Assembly (NCBI GenBank): GCA_032718475.1
Contig: JAUCBJ010001350.1
Span: 1-38,430, forward strand
Reading direction: 5' to 3'
Length of the DNA stretch: 38,430 nt
From: Nemertoderma westbladi
Taxonomy: Eukaryota; Xenacoelomorpha; Nemertodermatida; Nemertodermatidae
In this document: one piece after another, positions 1 through 9,617 of the stretch
Numbering within the stretch: position 1 is the stretch's first letter
Layout of the letters: every line of letters begins with the position of its first letter
The notes under the pieces: generated by a model
Database searches by the model: none
The model's input: the letters and a program-made list of their open reading frames with translations, nothing else
Told to the model about the DNA's origin: nothing
Position numbers and translations under genes: made by a program

Positions 1-319
1 TGTTCTAATCTGATTTCGCACTGTCGTGTCGTTTAACCTTGTGAAATTGTATTGTACAACCAAGGCCTTCTAGAACTACAGTAATGCGTTATATCACAGT
101 TACTATGGAATTACTTAGCCAAGTAGTGTTGACGATATAGCGATTTAGATAGTGATGCACGCAACAATTTAATCTCTGTTGCCATGGCAACGAGATCGAT
201 GACCACCTATTTTTTTTTCAAAATTTTTATTCATGCATCGAGTACAATAGATTAAAGCAATAAAAAGAATGACTCGTGAAATCGGACATCTATCTGGTTC
301 CGTGTATATTTAGTATTCC
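1..319. other. Unassigned flanking sequence
   Basis: No coding frame of substance is seen. The stretch is AT-rich and holds one perfect palindrome at 178-191, annotated separately. The repeat DNA recognisable further right begins around 320. Confidence 0.5.
178..191. promoter_or_regulatory. X-box-like palindrome (RFX-type site)
   Basis: The 14-bp sequence GTTGCCATGGCAAC is a perfect palindrome and matches the X-box consensus bound by RFX transcription factors. No gene is seen next to it in the window, so a regulatory role is only suggested by the motif. Confidence 0.35.
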
Positions 320-553
320 ATGTTCATCCCCACTTTACGAATCTTGTCTCAGTGGATAACAGTGATAGTGCTCCGCTCTCATTCGGTAAACTTTCTGTTA
401 ACAATCGCTAAATAGTGAAGAAATATATCACTAATACTAACTAACTACTATAATCGGCCTGCTGCATTGAAGCTGCACATTGCGATGCTATGCCGGCTTA
501 ACAAAAATAATGTCTGCCACCACCATGCCCAAATTCATCGTGCATTAAGAATG
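320..553 (+). repeat. Left arm of a degenerate inverted repeat flanking the LTR element
   Basis: This stretch matches the reverse complement of about 17007-17233. Shared landmarks are CTTGTCTCAGTGGATAA, CTTTCTGTTAACAATCGC, CTATAATCGGCCT and GCATTAAGAATGCTATGC. The arms are diverged and have small indels. With the LTR element removed they would lie under 1 kb apart, so they are either the ends of an older element or two inverted copies of a dispersed repeat, the BEL element having inserted between them later. Confidence 0.65.
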
Positions 554-849
554 CTATGCCGGCTTATCAACAAAATTGCACCGCCACAACCTCCTATCTC
601 CCCCCCCCCCCCCCCCCCATGACTATTGCGAAAGTCATCAAAAAAGGGTCTCAGCCCATTTTTCATAGTCCCTTCCCTTGGACTGAAGAAATAATGAAGA
701 CTGAAGAACAAAGACTGAAGAATGAAGTCTGAAGGACGAAGCCTCCTTGGTTCTTTTCGTTTCTTGGAGCCTTCGCCTAGGCCCCCTTCCTTGTTGGACC
801 CTTTCTTCTTGGTCACCCAATGTAAACTGTAAACATTTTATAAACATAG
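554..849. repeat. Low-complexity stretch with poly-C and GACTGAAGA repeats
   Basis: A run of 19 C spans 600-618. Imperfect repeats of GACTGAAGA follow at about 678-742. Open frames on the minus strand here encode only repeat-derived Gly- or Lys-rich sequence and are not supported as genes. The last five bases (845-849, catag) are the target-site duplication of the adjacent LTR element. Confidence 0.55.
845..849. repeat. Target-site duplication, left copy (catag)
   Basis: catag directly abuts the outer TG of the left LTR and is repeated at 16488-16492 directly after the outer CA of the right LTR. Five-bp duplications are usual for BEL/Pao elements. Confidence 0.85.
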
Positions 850-2016
850 TGTTCGTGCTTTTAGACCTTTAGCAGTTTAACCTGCCAAATTTAAATGTCT
901 TCTAGATTATAAATCGACTTTAGCCTATGACGAGTATTTGTTACACTACATTAGCCGAAGCCAGTCTATGCGCGACCATTCACCCGCTGGATATACCCGG
1001 GAGACTGGATTCGGAGGCTTGACCTTATTGGGGCATAGGCCTACTGTATTATTCGACTGATCGTTAAGATATAATTTCTGACCAATATTATTCACTTTCG
1101 GGAAATATTAACAGTTCCTTTAGGACGTGGCTCTCTAAATATGTAAACAGAGTTATGACTTACACTAGACACAACGGGATGGCTATGGATTCACGTATAA
1201 AGCGCATTCTTTAGGAGATGCTTTGTTATCAATCACAATCATGCACACTACTGCACAATGCTGCACACCGATCTGCCGACCTTCACTAAATTTAGTCACA
1301 TATAAAGAGAACAACGACCGATACATGTAGTGCCTATGAAATAGCATTAGATTCACTTCAAAACCACTTTAATGTAAGTCGCAATCGTTATATGTAACCG
1401 GTCTCTCTTACCTTCAGTATATCAAGAAGATTGAGGGTTTTATAATTATTTATCGATATTCCAAATATAATAATATTCCATCAACTGATATAATTAATGA
1501 CCGACAGTAAATAGCAGTAAAAATGCGGTGTTTGTAGTTGACAATATGATTTGCATTGATTAGTTTGTTTGATAACAGATATACGTTTCGATGATCAAGC
1601 CTACTAATGTTTGGTTAAAGCCTGAAACCACAGATATTCCAAAGCCGGTCTTCTGGCATCAGGAAAAAAGGTAAACATAAACAGTAATGCATTGCGCGAT
1701 TTCCCGGAGGTTTCTGTACAAAAAACAGGAGAATCGCTGTGATTGGTTGTCCGAACAAAGAGACAAAGGAAAAGCTACACGTGTACAGATCAGCTGTTAG
1801 CCGTCGTCATAGTAACTACACTGTGTCAAGAGGATTTTAGCGTATTGCGACATAAAATTGCTAGTTATGTCCGCTAAAGTACACATACAGAAGAAATGGC
1901 TTTTTATGTCCACTAAAACACCGGTACAGTAAGGAAACGGCTTTTTATGTCCGTTAAACCAACTACAGAGTACTTTGCGGGGAAAATAACCAGCTAATTC
2001 CGCAAAAGCTTTTACA
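850..2016 (-). repeat. 3' LTR of the BEL/Pao element
   Basis: 1167 bp, nearly identical to 15319-16487. On the plus strand it begins TGTTCGTGC and ends CTTTTACA. Differences from the other LTR are scattered substitutions and a 2-bp indel near 1576. It lies downstream of all minus-strand coding frames and so supplies the 3' end of the transcript. Confidence 0.92.
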
Positions 2017-2024
2017 CCGCTCCC
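2017..2024 (-). promoter_or_regulatory. Candidate polypurine tract
   Basis: Read on the minus strand, GGGAGCGG lies immediately upstream of the 3' LTR, where plus-strand DNA synthesis would be primed. It is short and not purely poly-purine beyond these eight bases, so the call rests on position. Confidence 0.4.
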
Positions 2025-2094
2025 AGAAAATGGGATTTAATTCTATAAAATATAAAAAATCACAGTTTCTAAAATATAAAAATACTCTAAACAG

Positions 2095-3792
2095 TTAGTC
2101 TTTCTTACGCGGACGGCGTTTACGCAGTTTTTTGAGGCTAGCAAGAGTCCTTTTCTCTTTGGGGCGAGCCACTTTACTAGGAGGGCTGTAACTCCTGGGT
2201 GAAGGGTGCAATACAATTGCATCAGAAGGTTTAGGATTACGATCGGTGTATCCGCCGGTCGAGGTACCTGGTTGATCGATATCAACTTCAGTGGAGCGAG
2301 GTCTAACGGCCTTTAGGGCGCGTCTTAGGACAGCAGCTCCTACTGGTCCCTGACGAGTCGTCTGGACAATAGCGGTAGGTGGACCGTGAGTGGTGAGAAA
2401 CTTCCTCGGTTTAATGGTTCTTTCCAGCTCGCGTTCTCTGGCTCGATATTCGTAGGGCCGTCGAGATACTTCCTGTAACTCAGGGTGCGAGTTGATAAAT
2501 AAATCGCCATACTCAGGGTCTTGACGGATGAAATTGATCAAATGATATGAATTAATATCGTTAGGATTGACGTTCCTGAGATATTTTCGAACAAATTTGG
2601 TGGAAATACACTCACCAACACGCTTCATTAGTTCATAACTCGGTGTGCGTGTTTTTTGTTCAACAGACGCGAATAGATAAGGATGGAACGCGTAAACTCC
2701 CTCGTAGGCGCGTCCAGGGTAATAGCGATGGCGTGACTCACAATGCAAATCCGCGTTCGCTTCCCAAGCTCGGATGTAGCGCAGGGTAATCAACTCATCT
2801 ACGCTTTCCAAATCGCGGTTAAAAGGGCAATTAAAACTGGCATGTCCTTTAAGTTGACAGTGGTGGCATTGAGTCATAAATTGGGGGCAGACTGCAAAAA
2901 TGTGCGAGTTATTAAGTCTGCAATACGCACAATAGATCTCCATCATCGGTTGTTCATGGAAATAGGAGCAGGGTACGTCTGAGTCCATAGGGGTGAAATG
3001 ATCTCTCGATGCGCATAATCGGCAACGTTTTCGAGAAACATAGTTGGCGTGCCGATAATCGTATGCGGTGAGACATTGTGGACCTTGATACCATTCCAAG
3101 ACGTAGTCGTTATCGCTGCTCCGGGGCGCTGTAGGCTGAATCTCCTCAGATTCTAAGCATATTGGTTCGTCCTCCAATTGCATAGCTGAGATAGGTGCGG
3201 CTGTCTCCGCAAGCGAACCCACTGTCTGAACTTCCACGACAGAATAACCCGTGGGTATTCGAGGTCTTTGTATAACAGATGAATGTAAGTTCTGTATACA
3301 AACGTCCTTGAAAAGGGCGAATCCCGCGCTGTCTAACTTCTCCGCAGCTGAGTCTCTTAGGCTGAGTTTGGTCAGAGCGCGGTCCTTGAACTGACTATCA
3401 ACGTTACGGAACGGAGTCAGAAAGCGCCTGAAACATTCGAAGCGGATGAATTTATTGTGTTCATCTAGCTTGGCGAGTTTGGTTCCAAGTATTAAGGGAT
3501 GGGCGCGTATGGTACGACTGCACACATCGGCTAGCCAACCGGCAAGTGCGGCGTTTTCAAAGATCGTGTATATAGCTAAGGAGGGACGAAGTGGAACACT
3601 CATAAAGCTATACACGGCGCCAGGTGCGGTCAATGGTCCGTCAAAGTATAATCGAGAATAATGATCTCCATATACTTGTTGATAGTTAATAGGATTTCCA
3701 ACCTTGAAATTCCATCCGTATTCTTGAAAGGCAAGATGTCCGATGGAGGTTCGTTGTACTTTAGTAATGCCGCTGGGTGTATTTGCGTACAT
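2095..3792 (-). CDS. Unrecognised 565-aa protein with three Cys/His clusters (element accessory ORF)
   Basis: I do not recognise this family. The protein has three consecutive Cys/His clusters in its middle: one starting CRLC, then CAYC-x5-H-x4-C, then a classic CCHC knuckle beginning CHHCQLKGH. The C-terminus is strongly basic (KKLRKRRPRKKD) and no signal peptide or membrane segment is visible, which suggests a nucleic-acid-binding protein rather than an envelope. The N-terminal 180 residues look globular. The frame is open further upstream to 3927, where TAG closes it, so the true start may be earlier or lie on a spliced exon; the ATG at 3792 is merely the first in frame. It is the last ORF before the 3' LTR, so it would need a spliced or subgenomic message. 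It could be a captured gene or a second nucleocapsid-like protein. Confidence 0.7.
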   Translation of the reverse strand: MYANTPSGITKVQRTSIGHLAFQEYGWNFKVGNPINYQQVYGDHYSRLYFDGPLTAPGAVYSFMSVPLRPSLAIYTIFENAALAGWLADVCSRTIRAHPLILGTKLAKLDEHNKFIRFECFRRFLTPFRNVDSQFKDRALTKLSLRDSAAEKLDSAGFALFKDVCIQNLHSSVIQRPRIPTGYSVVEVQTVGSLAETAAPISAMQLEDEPICLESEEIQPTAPRSSDNDYVLEWYQGPQCLTAYDYRHANYVSRKRCRLCASRDHFTPMDSDVPCSYFHEQPMMEIYCAYCRLNNSHIFAVCPQFMTQCHHCQLKGHASFNCPFNRDLESVDELITLRYIRAWEANADLHCESRHRYYPGRAYEGVYAFHPYLFASVEQKTRTPSYELMKRVGECISTKFVRKYLRNVNPNDINSYHLINFIRQDPEYGDLFINSHPELQEVSRRPYEYRARERELERTIKPRKFLTTHGPPTAIVQTTRQGPVGAAVLRRALKAVRPRSTEVDIDQPGTSTGGYTDRNPKPSDAIVLHPSPRSYSPPSKVARPKEKRTLASLKKLRKRRPRKKD

Positions 3793-3927
3793 AGTGCGGA
3801 AGAAACCTCGGCCTTCTGCCCAGGGAGCAATCAGCTGAGTATCAACGAAAGGGTATGGAATGTTTCTCCATGTTCCCGTTGTATGCCTAATATGTTCTCC
3901 GACAGCGATGGTAGAGCAGAGGAAAAA

Positions 3928-4716
3928 CTATTTCGCATTCTGAAATATTCAGAAATACGATCTCAGTAGGAGGATTGTATCATTCGATGACTATCTCCAA
4001 ATGAATTTATCCCCAGGGATTAGGGGGGGTGAACAACCAGATTTATGACACATAATGGTACCAGTTGTTCACAAACTATCCGCGTGTCCTTTCAGTCCTT
4101 GTATCACAGTTGTGGACTTAAGGAAATTATTGATGGTTGATTTTCTAATCAACAACGAGAGGGTGGAAGTTGATATCATAAATATCAACAGAATGTGACA
4201 TGGATAGGAGGTGCGGACACCAATATAAGCATCCAGATTAATAGTAAGGGATGGGAGGTTTAGTAAGAGGCAGTATGATCAATACCATGATACGGCAATG
4301 ATTGGTCGATCGTTTCCCAAAGCTCCGAGCGCGTTGGGAAGAGAAGGTGGGACGAAATATGTTGTATTTTCAATAGCGATGTATAGAGGGATAAGGGTAG
4401 TAAAGAGGAGGAAGGATATATGGTAGTATCTGTAAGATACCACGATGGACTTGTTTTCTGTTATGTCACCAATTATTCTTGCTCTTCAATTGCGACACTG
4501 ATCACAATAATTACAGGAAGATGATGAAATAAGAGAAAATTACAGCCTCCCGAAGGAGACCGCCCACGAGCACCCGTGCCCCGGGGAAAATTATTCACAT
4601 TATGGACCCTGGACATCAACGTATGTCTTTTCTCCAGTAGTTCTCCTCTACTTGTCTTTACAAACCTTCTTCCACATTCCATCTTTCGAGTCGGTTTCGA
4701 ATAGAATTCTCGTGTT
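3928..4716. other. Internal spacer of the LTR element, no gene seen
   Basis: No convincing coding frame. The frame upstream of the 565-aa ORF is closed at 3928-3930. A small minus-strand frame at 4473-4682 has no recognisable features. The stretch could hold an intron between the 112-aa and 565-aa ORFs, but I cannot fix splice sites. Confidence 0.4.
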
Positions 4717-5055
4717 CTATTCTCGGTTTATCGTTCCGACTCCGCTGGGTATGATATTTAAATAAACCATTTCCCTTTTGGTGTCTACATCGTCCGTTTC
4801 ATGTAAATCGATAGGATGACCAGTAGTTAAGAAGTCCATATACGTACCATTACGATGCGTATAGCGAGCGGTTAATTTTCTATAGTCCAATTCACGCGTA
4901 AGTTGCTCCTGGGACATTGGCGGTTCGATATAACGACCATCGTCCTCCGTAGTAGTTGGACCAGCGTCGCCGCGTATCAAGCTATCGACAAACGCTTGTA
5001 AAGGTAGAGTATATCGCTCCCTGATACCAAGATCATCTTCTATCAACTCCATCAT
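4717..5055 (-). CDS. Unrecognised 112-aa ORF between Pol and the zinc-cluster ORF
   Basis: A short acidic frame starts MMELIEDDLG and ends in TINRE. It has no domain I can name, no Cys/His cluster and no membrane segment. It has complex, non-repetitive composition, unlike the AT-rich DNA on both sides, which favours real coding. It is on the sense strand of the LTR element and lies upstream of the 565-aa ORF, so it may be a 5' exon of the same accessory gene or a separate small protein. An integrase was looked for here and not found: no HHCC finger and no D,D-35-E pattern. Confidence 0.45.
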   Translation of the reverse strand: MMELIEDDLGIRERYTLPLQAFVDSLIRGDAGPTTTEDDGRYIEPPMSQEQLTRELDYRKLTARYTHRNGTYMDFLTTGHPIDLHETDDVDTKREMVYLNIIPSGVGTINRE

Positions 5056-6720
5056 ATCTGCTATATGAGTTTATCAATATTATAACGAGTTTATATTTAG
5101 GCTAGCGGGCGTCGCTGCCTACCCCTCTCTGCCCCCGGACAGTGCAAGATCCTCAGCGCCGATGTACCGTCGTCGCTGTGTTTTCGCCAACATCGTAGCT
5201 ACACAACGACAACGATAACCGGCACAAGTCACTCCACTGTCCGTCCCAAAGGCTTAGATTTACTTCAGGTTCTTGCTGCAGAGTTAGGGCTACTTTCACA
5301 ATTGCGACTCGCTACTGTAAACACACCTTAGTAGTAACATTCACATATAAACGCACAAATTCCACACAACTGTCACAAATTATACACATTCGGGCCATTT
5401 GTCCGTTAGTCAAGTGCCTTCCAGAATGTCACGTTATTATTATGTATCCTTGGATACTAGCAGTGTGCTATATGTTCCCTATGCTATTCAATGGGGTAAG
5501 CTTTCTAGTGTTCTTTTAGCTCACTTCTAATTCTAGCGTGGTTGTTGCTATGGTGACATTATGGAAAGCTAGCGGTAGAATTAGGGTAATTCGCATGCAT
5601 ACAGATCTGAGATGCTATTTAATAGTAATTCTTTAATTGTCAATATTCCTCTTTATACATGATTTTATGAATTTTATCGGCTATTGACTATATATTGGAG
5701 ATTCTCGCACACTAATACACTTAATAGAGTGAATGTCCGCTCCCATGATCTATTAATTAATGGAATTTTGGGAATGTTATAAATTGTATAAAAATGTCAA
5801 TTTATCAAATTCATTAAAATATGAATTTAAATTTATTCCCGTAAATTTTATTATTTAATATTAAATAGGCACAATTTTATTCCAGAACATGTCTGGGGAC
5901 TAGGATCCTTGATTCTAGGAAATTGGTCTTTTTAAGAATATCGGTAAGTGCTACGATATCTTAATAGACTAGAATTTTAAAGGACCTAAAATTTGACAGA
6001 TTTTGTAAATATTAATAATTAATATTTAGGATGGGCACCAGTTTATTCCAGAACTTGTCTGGGGACGTTAACCACTGATTGTAGAATTTGTCTTTCAAGT
6101 ATATCGGTGGGTGCCGCGATATCTTAATCGACTAGAATTGCAGATGGTCAAAGGGTTTAACAGATTTATTTGCGTTATACGCTACTGTTAAAGGGACATC
6201 ACGCTACTATATGTATTATTTAATATACGGTATGAGAGCAATATCGCACGAAGCAATGTCAGTGAGAAGAGGCAAGTCGTTTCCAAGGTCTACCCAGAGC
6301 TTGGTTTAGCCGAGACACGAGGATCTGAATTTTGCATTCCTAATACTCTACTTTACCAATAATACTTGAATATAGTAGGAGCTTTATTGTACTTTAATAA
6401 GTACGAAGATTTCATCTTACTGTAATTACGTATTTGTAATATAATACGGACAGTAAGGAAAGAGAAAGATAATTATTTCTCGCCGTCGCTGTAAATATAT
6501 AATATATAAGTAATTAAGTAATAAACGCGAATATATATTGCACTAATCTACTAGATAATCGCTAAAATAACATTCTACTAAATAAAATTAAAGAAAACGA
6601 TTATAATAAAATTACATAATAATACTTACATAAATACAAAATAATAAAACAAATATAAAATATAGTCACACACCCACTCCAGCCGTTGTTAAGTTGGGGA
6701 GTCCCTAGATGTTTATTGGA
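5056..6720. other. Non-coding AT-rich spacer after Pol
   Basis: 1.7 kb without a substantial frame on the sense strand, at the place where BEL/Pao elements normally encode integrase. It contains a two-copy direct repeat (5866-6150) and many short ATTTAAT-rich runs. The right end of the stretch is closed by the TAA that ends the Pol frame at 6721-6723. Confidence 0.55.
5866..6150. repeat. Two-copy direct repeat, 166-bp offset
   Basis: TTATTCCAGAAC followed by TGTCTGGGGAC occurs at 5877 and again at 6043. The copies continue with matching blocks such as ATATCGGT and GATATCTTAAT..GACTAGAATT. The copies are clearly diverged. They lie inside the LTR element and their function is unknown. Confidence 0.6.
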
Positions 6721-7020
6721 TTAGGGAGGTGGTCGTGGGAAGGGTATCTTGCCTTCCATAGTTTCCGGAGAGTTCTCTGTCTCTTTCCAGTAAACATAAA
6801 CGACCAACTGGGCGATTGAGCTAGATTTTGGATCCAAAGCGTCGTCTCCGGAAGTGTATAATACAGACAGATCTACTACGGGCTTAAATAACTTCGATTT
6901 ACTCGCCTGAGTTTTAGGTTTGACTTTCTCCGCTCCCTTGGCCTGTCTAATTTCTGCCGTAGTAAGATGAGGAGGCCATTCATCCTCTTCCTTCTTGCTT
7001 AGGAAGTCAGGTCCACCTAA
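6721..7020 (-). pseudogene. Pol C-terminal tail beyond an in-frame TAG
   Basis: The Pol reading frame stays open for about 98 codons after the TAG that closes the 861-aa frame, up to the TAA at 6721-6723. Its first residues include GGPDFL, the kind of segment that follows RNase H in BEL/Pao polyproteins, so this is genuine Pol sequence and not chance. It therefore looks cut off by a nonsense change, although readthrough of a single TAG cannot be excluded. The tail is much shorter than the integrase region of related elements and shows no zinc finger or catalytic triad. Confidence 0.6.
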
Positions 7021-9606
7021 CTAGTCTGGAGTATCTATCAGTTCTTGTGGAGTTGCTCCCCTGGAGGCGATGTCTGCTGGATTAATCGTTCCAGGGCAAT
7101 GTCTCCATTGATCCATCTTCGTGCGACTAAGTATAATGGCTACTCTGTTGGTAACGAAGACGCTGAACTGACAGACTTCATTGGTTATATACTCCAACAC
7201 GAGTAAAGCATCGGTCCAATAGACAGTTTTCTCCAGTGGATAGTCGATCTGTTCTGTTACATTCCGGCCGATGGCTGTAGCGTATAGAGCCGCTTTTAAC
7301 TCCGCTCGAGGAACTTTCAACTTGTTGTTTATTAAGGCCTTAGAGGTAACCAAGGCGACTTTGATTCCATCCGGAGTTTCAACTCTCAGGTAGGCTACTA
7401 TACCTATTCCCATATCGCTGGCGTCTCCAAACACACGGAGTTGATAGGAATACGTAGGGAGAACATGACCAAAATATGAACGGGAAATTATAAAGTTCTC
7501 GATGGCTGGTAGAGAATCTTCCCATTTCATCCACTTCTTTAATAATTCTCCCTTAAGTGGATCGTCCCATGAGTGGTTTTTAAGCCACATTTGTTGTACT
7601 AAACTCCGAGCAATCAATATAACTGGGCTAATAAATCCCAATGGATCGAAATAAGTGCTCAGGATACTTAAACAAATCCGTTTAGTCCGAACTGGATTAT
7701 CTCTCTGTTTTAGCTGGAAAAACAGGATATCTCTCTCTGTGTCCCATTTCAAACCAAGTGTCTTGGTTTCTGGAAGATCATCTTTGATTAGGTCTAGGTC
7801 TTTCGCTCCTCGATCTTCTATCGGGATCGATTCCAGAAACTCACGGGAGTTGCTGGTGAATTTAGTTAATCGAAATCCACCTCTTTTTAAGCACTCTACC
7901 ATTCCTTTGGCGACATCAATGGCTTCCTCCACAGATGGAAGGGACTTTAGATTGTCGTCCATGTATATATCTCGTTTGATGTTGTCGATCACCTCTTTTG
8001 AGAAGGCGTCCCGGTTGTCATCAGCAGTGGTGCGCACCACTGAGCAGGCGTTTGAAGGGCTTGAGATGATCCCAAAAGCCTGGATGGTCATCCAATACTC
8101 CACCGGTTTCTGGTTGAGGTCTCCTTCAGGCCACCACAGAAATCGTAGGCTGTCTCGATCCCTATCCAGTGCCTTGACTTGTAAGAACATGCCTTCTATA
8201 TCGGAGGCGAAAGCGATTGAATATTGTCGTAATCTTAAGAGTATTCCCAACAAGGACTGAAGCAAGTTGGGTCCTGGTAGCAACTCGGAATTAAGGGATT
8301 GGCCCATGTAGAGGGCGGAGCCGTCGAATACTACTCGTACCTCATGAGGTTTACCGGGTTTGGGAACGTAATGATGTGTTAAATAGTACGTTCTTTCAGT
8401 TAGGGGTGTTCCTTCCGGTACTCGCTCCGCATATCCCTTATTAATAAATTTCTTCAACTGAGTCTGATACAATTCTTTAGCTGAAGCATTTGCCGTAAGG
8501 CATCGATGTAGTTGAGCAATTCTTTTCTCCGCCAAGGGTCGGTTGTTTAGGAATTTTGGTTCTCGCTTTCGGAATGGGAGACCGATTTCATATCTACCTT
8601 GATCTTTAAGAAAACGTGTAGTTGTCTCCTGGATCTGCTTGGCTCTTTCTTCTTCTACCGATAGGGCCTTATCGTAGGAATTGGGCTCCACAGCCTCTTG
8701 AGTAAAGAATCGTACGGCGTGTTCATCTCGAGTTTTCGCGTTATATCTCTCGATTACGTCATTCAGCTCGTCGTTATAGTTGACCTGTCCTGATGGACGA
8801 ATGACTTGACATAGGTTCACTTGGTTTTGCCAAGTCTCGTTTTCCGTAAGGATATCGATTGTATTCTCTTCGTCGAAGAGCTGATGGATATCGTCATTAT
8901 CTGAGGAGTATGGTTTTCCCTCAGTTGGGTTGTCAACTTCACTGCTCTCCACTTCCCATTCACTTAATTGATATACCCGTTCTTGTGGTAATCTTTCCAT
9001 TAGAGTTCTCCATGAAGGGCCAGTAAAGTACCAACCTACTCTAGTTCTTCCCTCTAGTTGAGCAGGCCGTTTCTCTAATGTCTCAAGCACTTCATGCGCA
9101 TTTTGGCCGATGAGTATTTGCACTCCAGGGTAATCTGTGTTGAATCTAGGTATATTAAGCTGCTGGGTGGAATCGTCCGCATCCCAGTTATAAGGTTCTA
9201 CTTGGCTGGTAGCGAAGTTCTTTATTGCCACCATTTTTACTGACCTTATACTATGCTCTCCTAATTCATCCTGGGGGGTGGACAACGCTCCTACATAATA
9301 ATCAGCTATTACTGTAGATTTCCAAACCTGCATAATTCCTGACATGTTTAACTTAGTTCGGAACTTGGGTTGTCCAGCAAAGATGTCTTCGGCTAGTTCT
9401 TTGTCGATGAATGTTCCTGTGCTACCGGAGTCAAGGAGGGCGTTCACTATATAACTCCTTTTAGGTCCGTGGACCCTTAACTGCACTACTGGAAATTCTC
9501 GGATTCCTACATTGGTAGTTGGTACTTTCCAAGATGGTTGTCGGTCAGAAGTAGTTAGGGGGAGCTCGCTGTCTGTGTCTTTTTCATATGTAAGTGCTCG
9601 ATACAC
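7021..9606 (-). CDS. pol: BEL/Pao Pol: aspartic protease, reverse transcriptase, RNase H
   Basis: The 861-aa frame holds, in order, a retropepsin with active site DSG at residues 59-61, a reverse transcriptase with catalytic Asp at about 469 (in FASDIEG) and YMDD at 548-551, and an RNase H with Asp 728, Glu 769, Asp 799 and Asp 845 at the expected motif positions. It would convert the element RNA to DNA in cytoplasmic particles. There is no ATG at the left boundary; the frame is open upstream to 9660 and overlaps the preceding zinc-knuckle ORF by about 40 nt in the -1 relation, so translation by frameshift fusion is likelier than an independent start. I see no classical slippery heptamer in the overlap. 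The frame ends at a TAG with Pol-like sequence continuing beyond. No integrase is present. Confidence 0.92.
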   Translation of the reverse strand: MYRALTYEKDTDSELPLTTSDRQPSWKVPTTNVGIREFPVVQLRVHGPKRSYIVNALLDSGSTGTFIDKELAEDIFAGQPKFRTKLNMSGIMQVWKSTVIADYYVGALSTPQDELGEHSIRSVKMVAIKNFATSQVEPYNWDADDSTQQLNIPRFNTDYPGVQILIGQNAHEVLETLEKRPAQLEGRTRVGWYFTGPSWRTLMERLPQERVYQLSEWEVESSEVDNPTEGKPYSSDNDDIHQLFDEENTIDILTENETWQNQVNLCQVIRPSGQVNYNDELNDVIERYNAKTRDEHAVRFFTQEAVEPNSYDKALSVEEERAKQIQETTTRFLKDQGRYEIGLPFRKREPKFLNNRPLAEKRIAQLHRCLTANASAKELYQTQLKKFINKGYAERVPEGTPLTERTYYLTHHYVPKPGKPHEVRVVFDGSALYMGQSLNSELLPGPNLLQSLLGILLRLRQYSIAFASDIEGMFLQVKALDRDRDSLRFLWWPEGDLNQKPVEYWMTIQAFGIISSPSNACSVVRTTADDNRDAFSKEVIDNIKRDIYMDDNLKSLPSVEEAIDVAKGMVECLKRGGFRLTKFTSNSREFLESIPIEDRGAKDLDLIKDDLPETKTLGLKWDTERDILFFQLKQRDNPVRTKRICLSILSTYFDPLGFISPVILIARSLVQQMWLKNHSWDDPLKGELLKKWMKWEDSLPAIENFIISRSYFGHVLPTYSYQLRVFGDASDMGIGIVAYLRVETPDGIKVALVTSKALINNKLKVPRAELKAALYATAIGRNVTEQIDYPLEKTVYWTDALLVLEYITNEVCQFSVFVTNRVAIILSRTKMDQWRHCPGTINPADIASRGATPQELIDTPD

Positions 9607-9617
9607 TGCAGTATTTA

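Noticed and set aside
2095-3792. Envelope-like protein for the LTR element
   Set aside because: The ORF position suits an envelope, but there is no signal peptide, membrane segment or glycoprotein-like Cys pattern; the zinc clusters point elsewhere.
7655-8260. 201-aa plus-strand ORF
   Set aside because: It is antisense to the well-supported Pol reading frame; its length is explained by codon bias of Pol.
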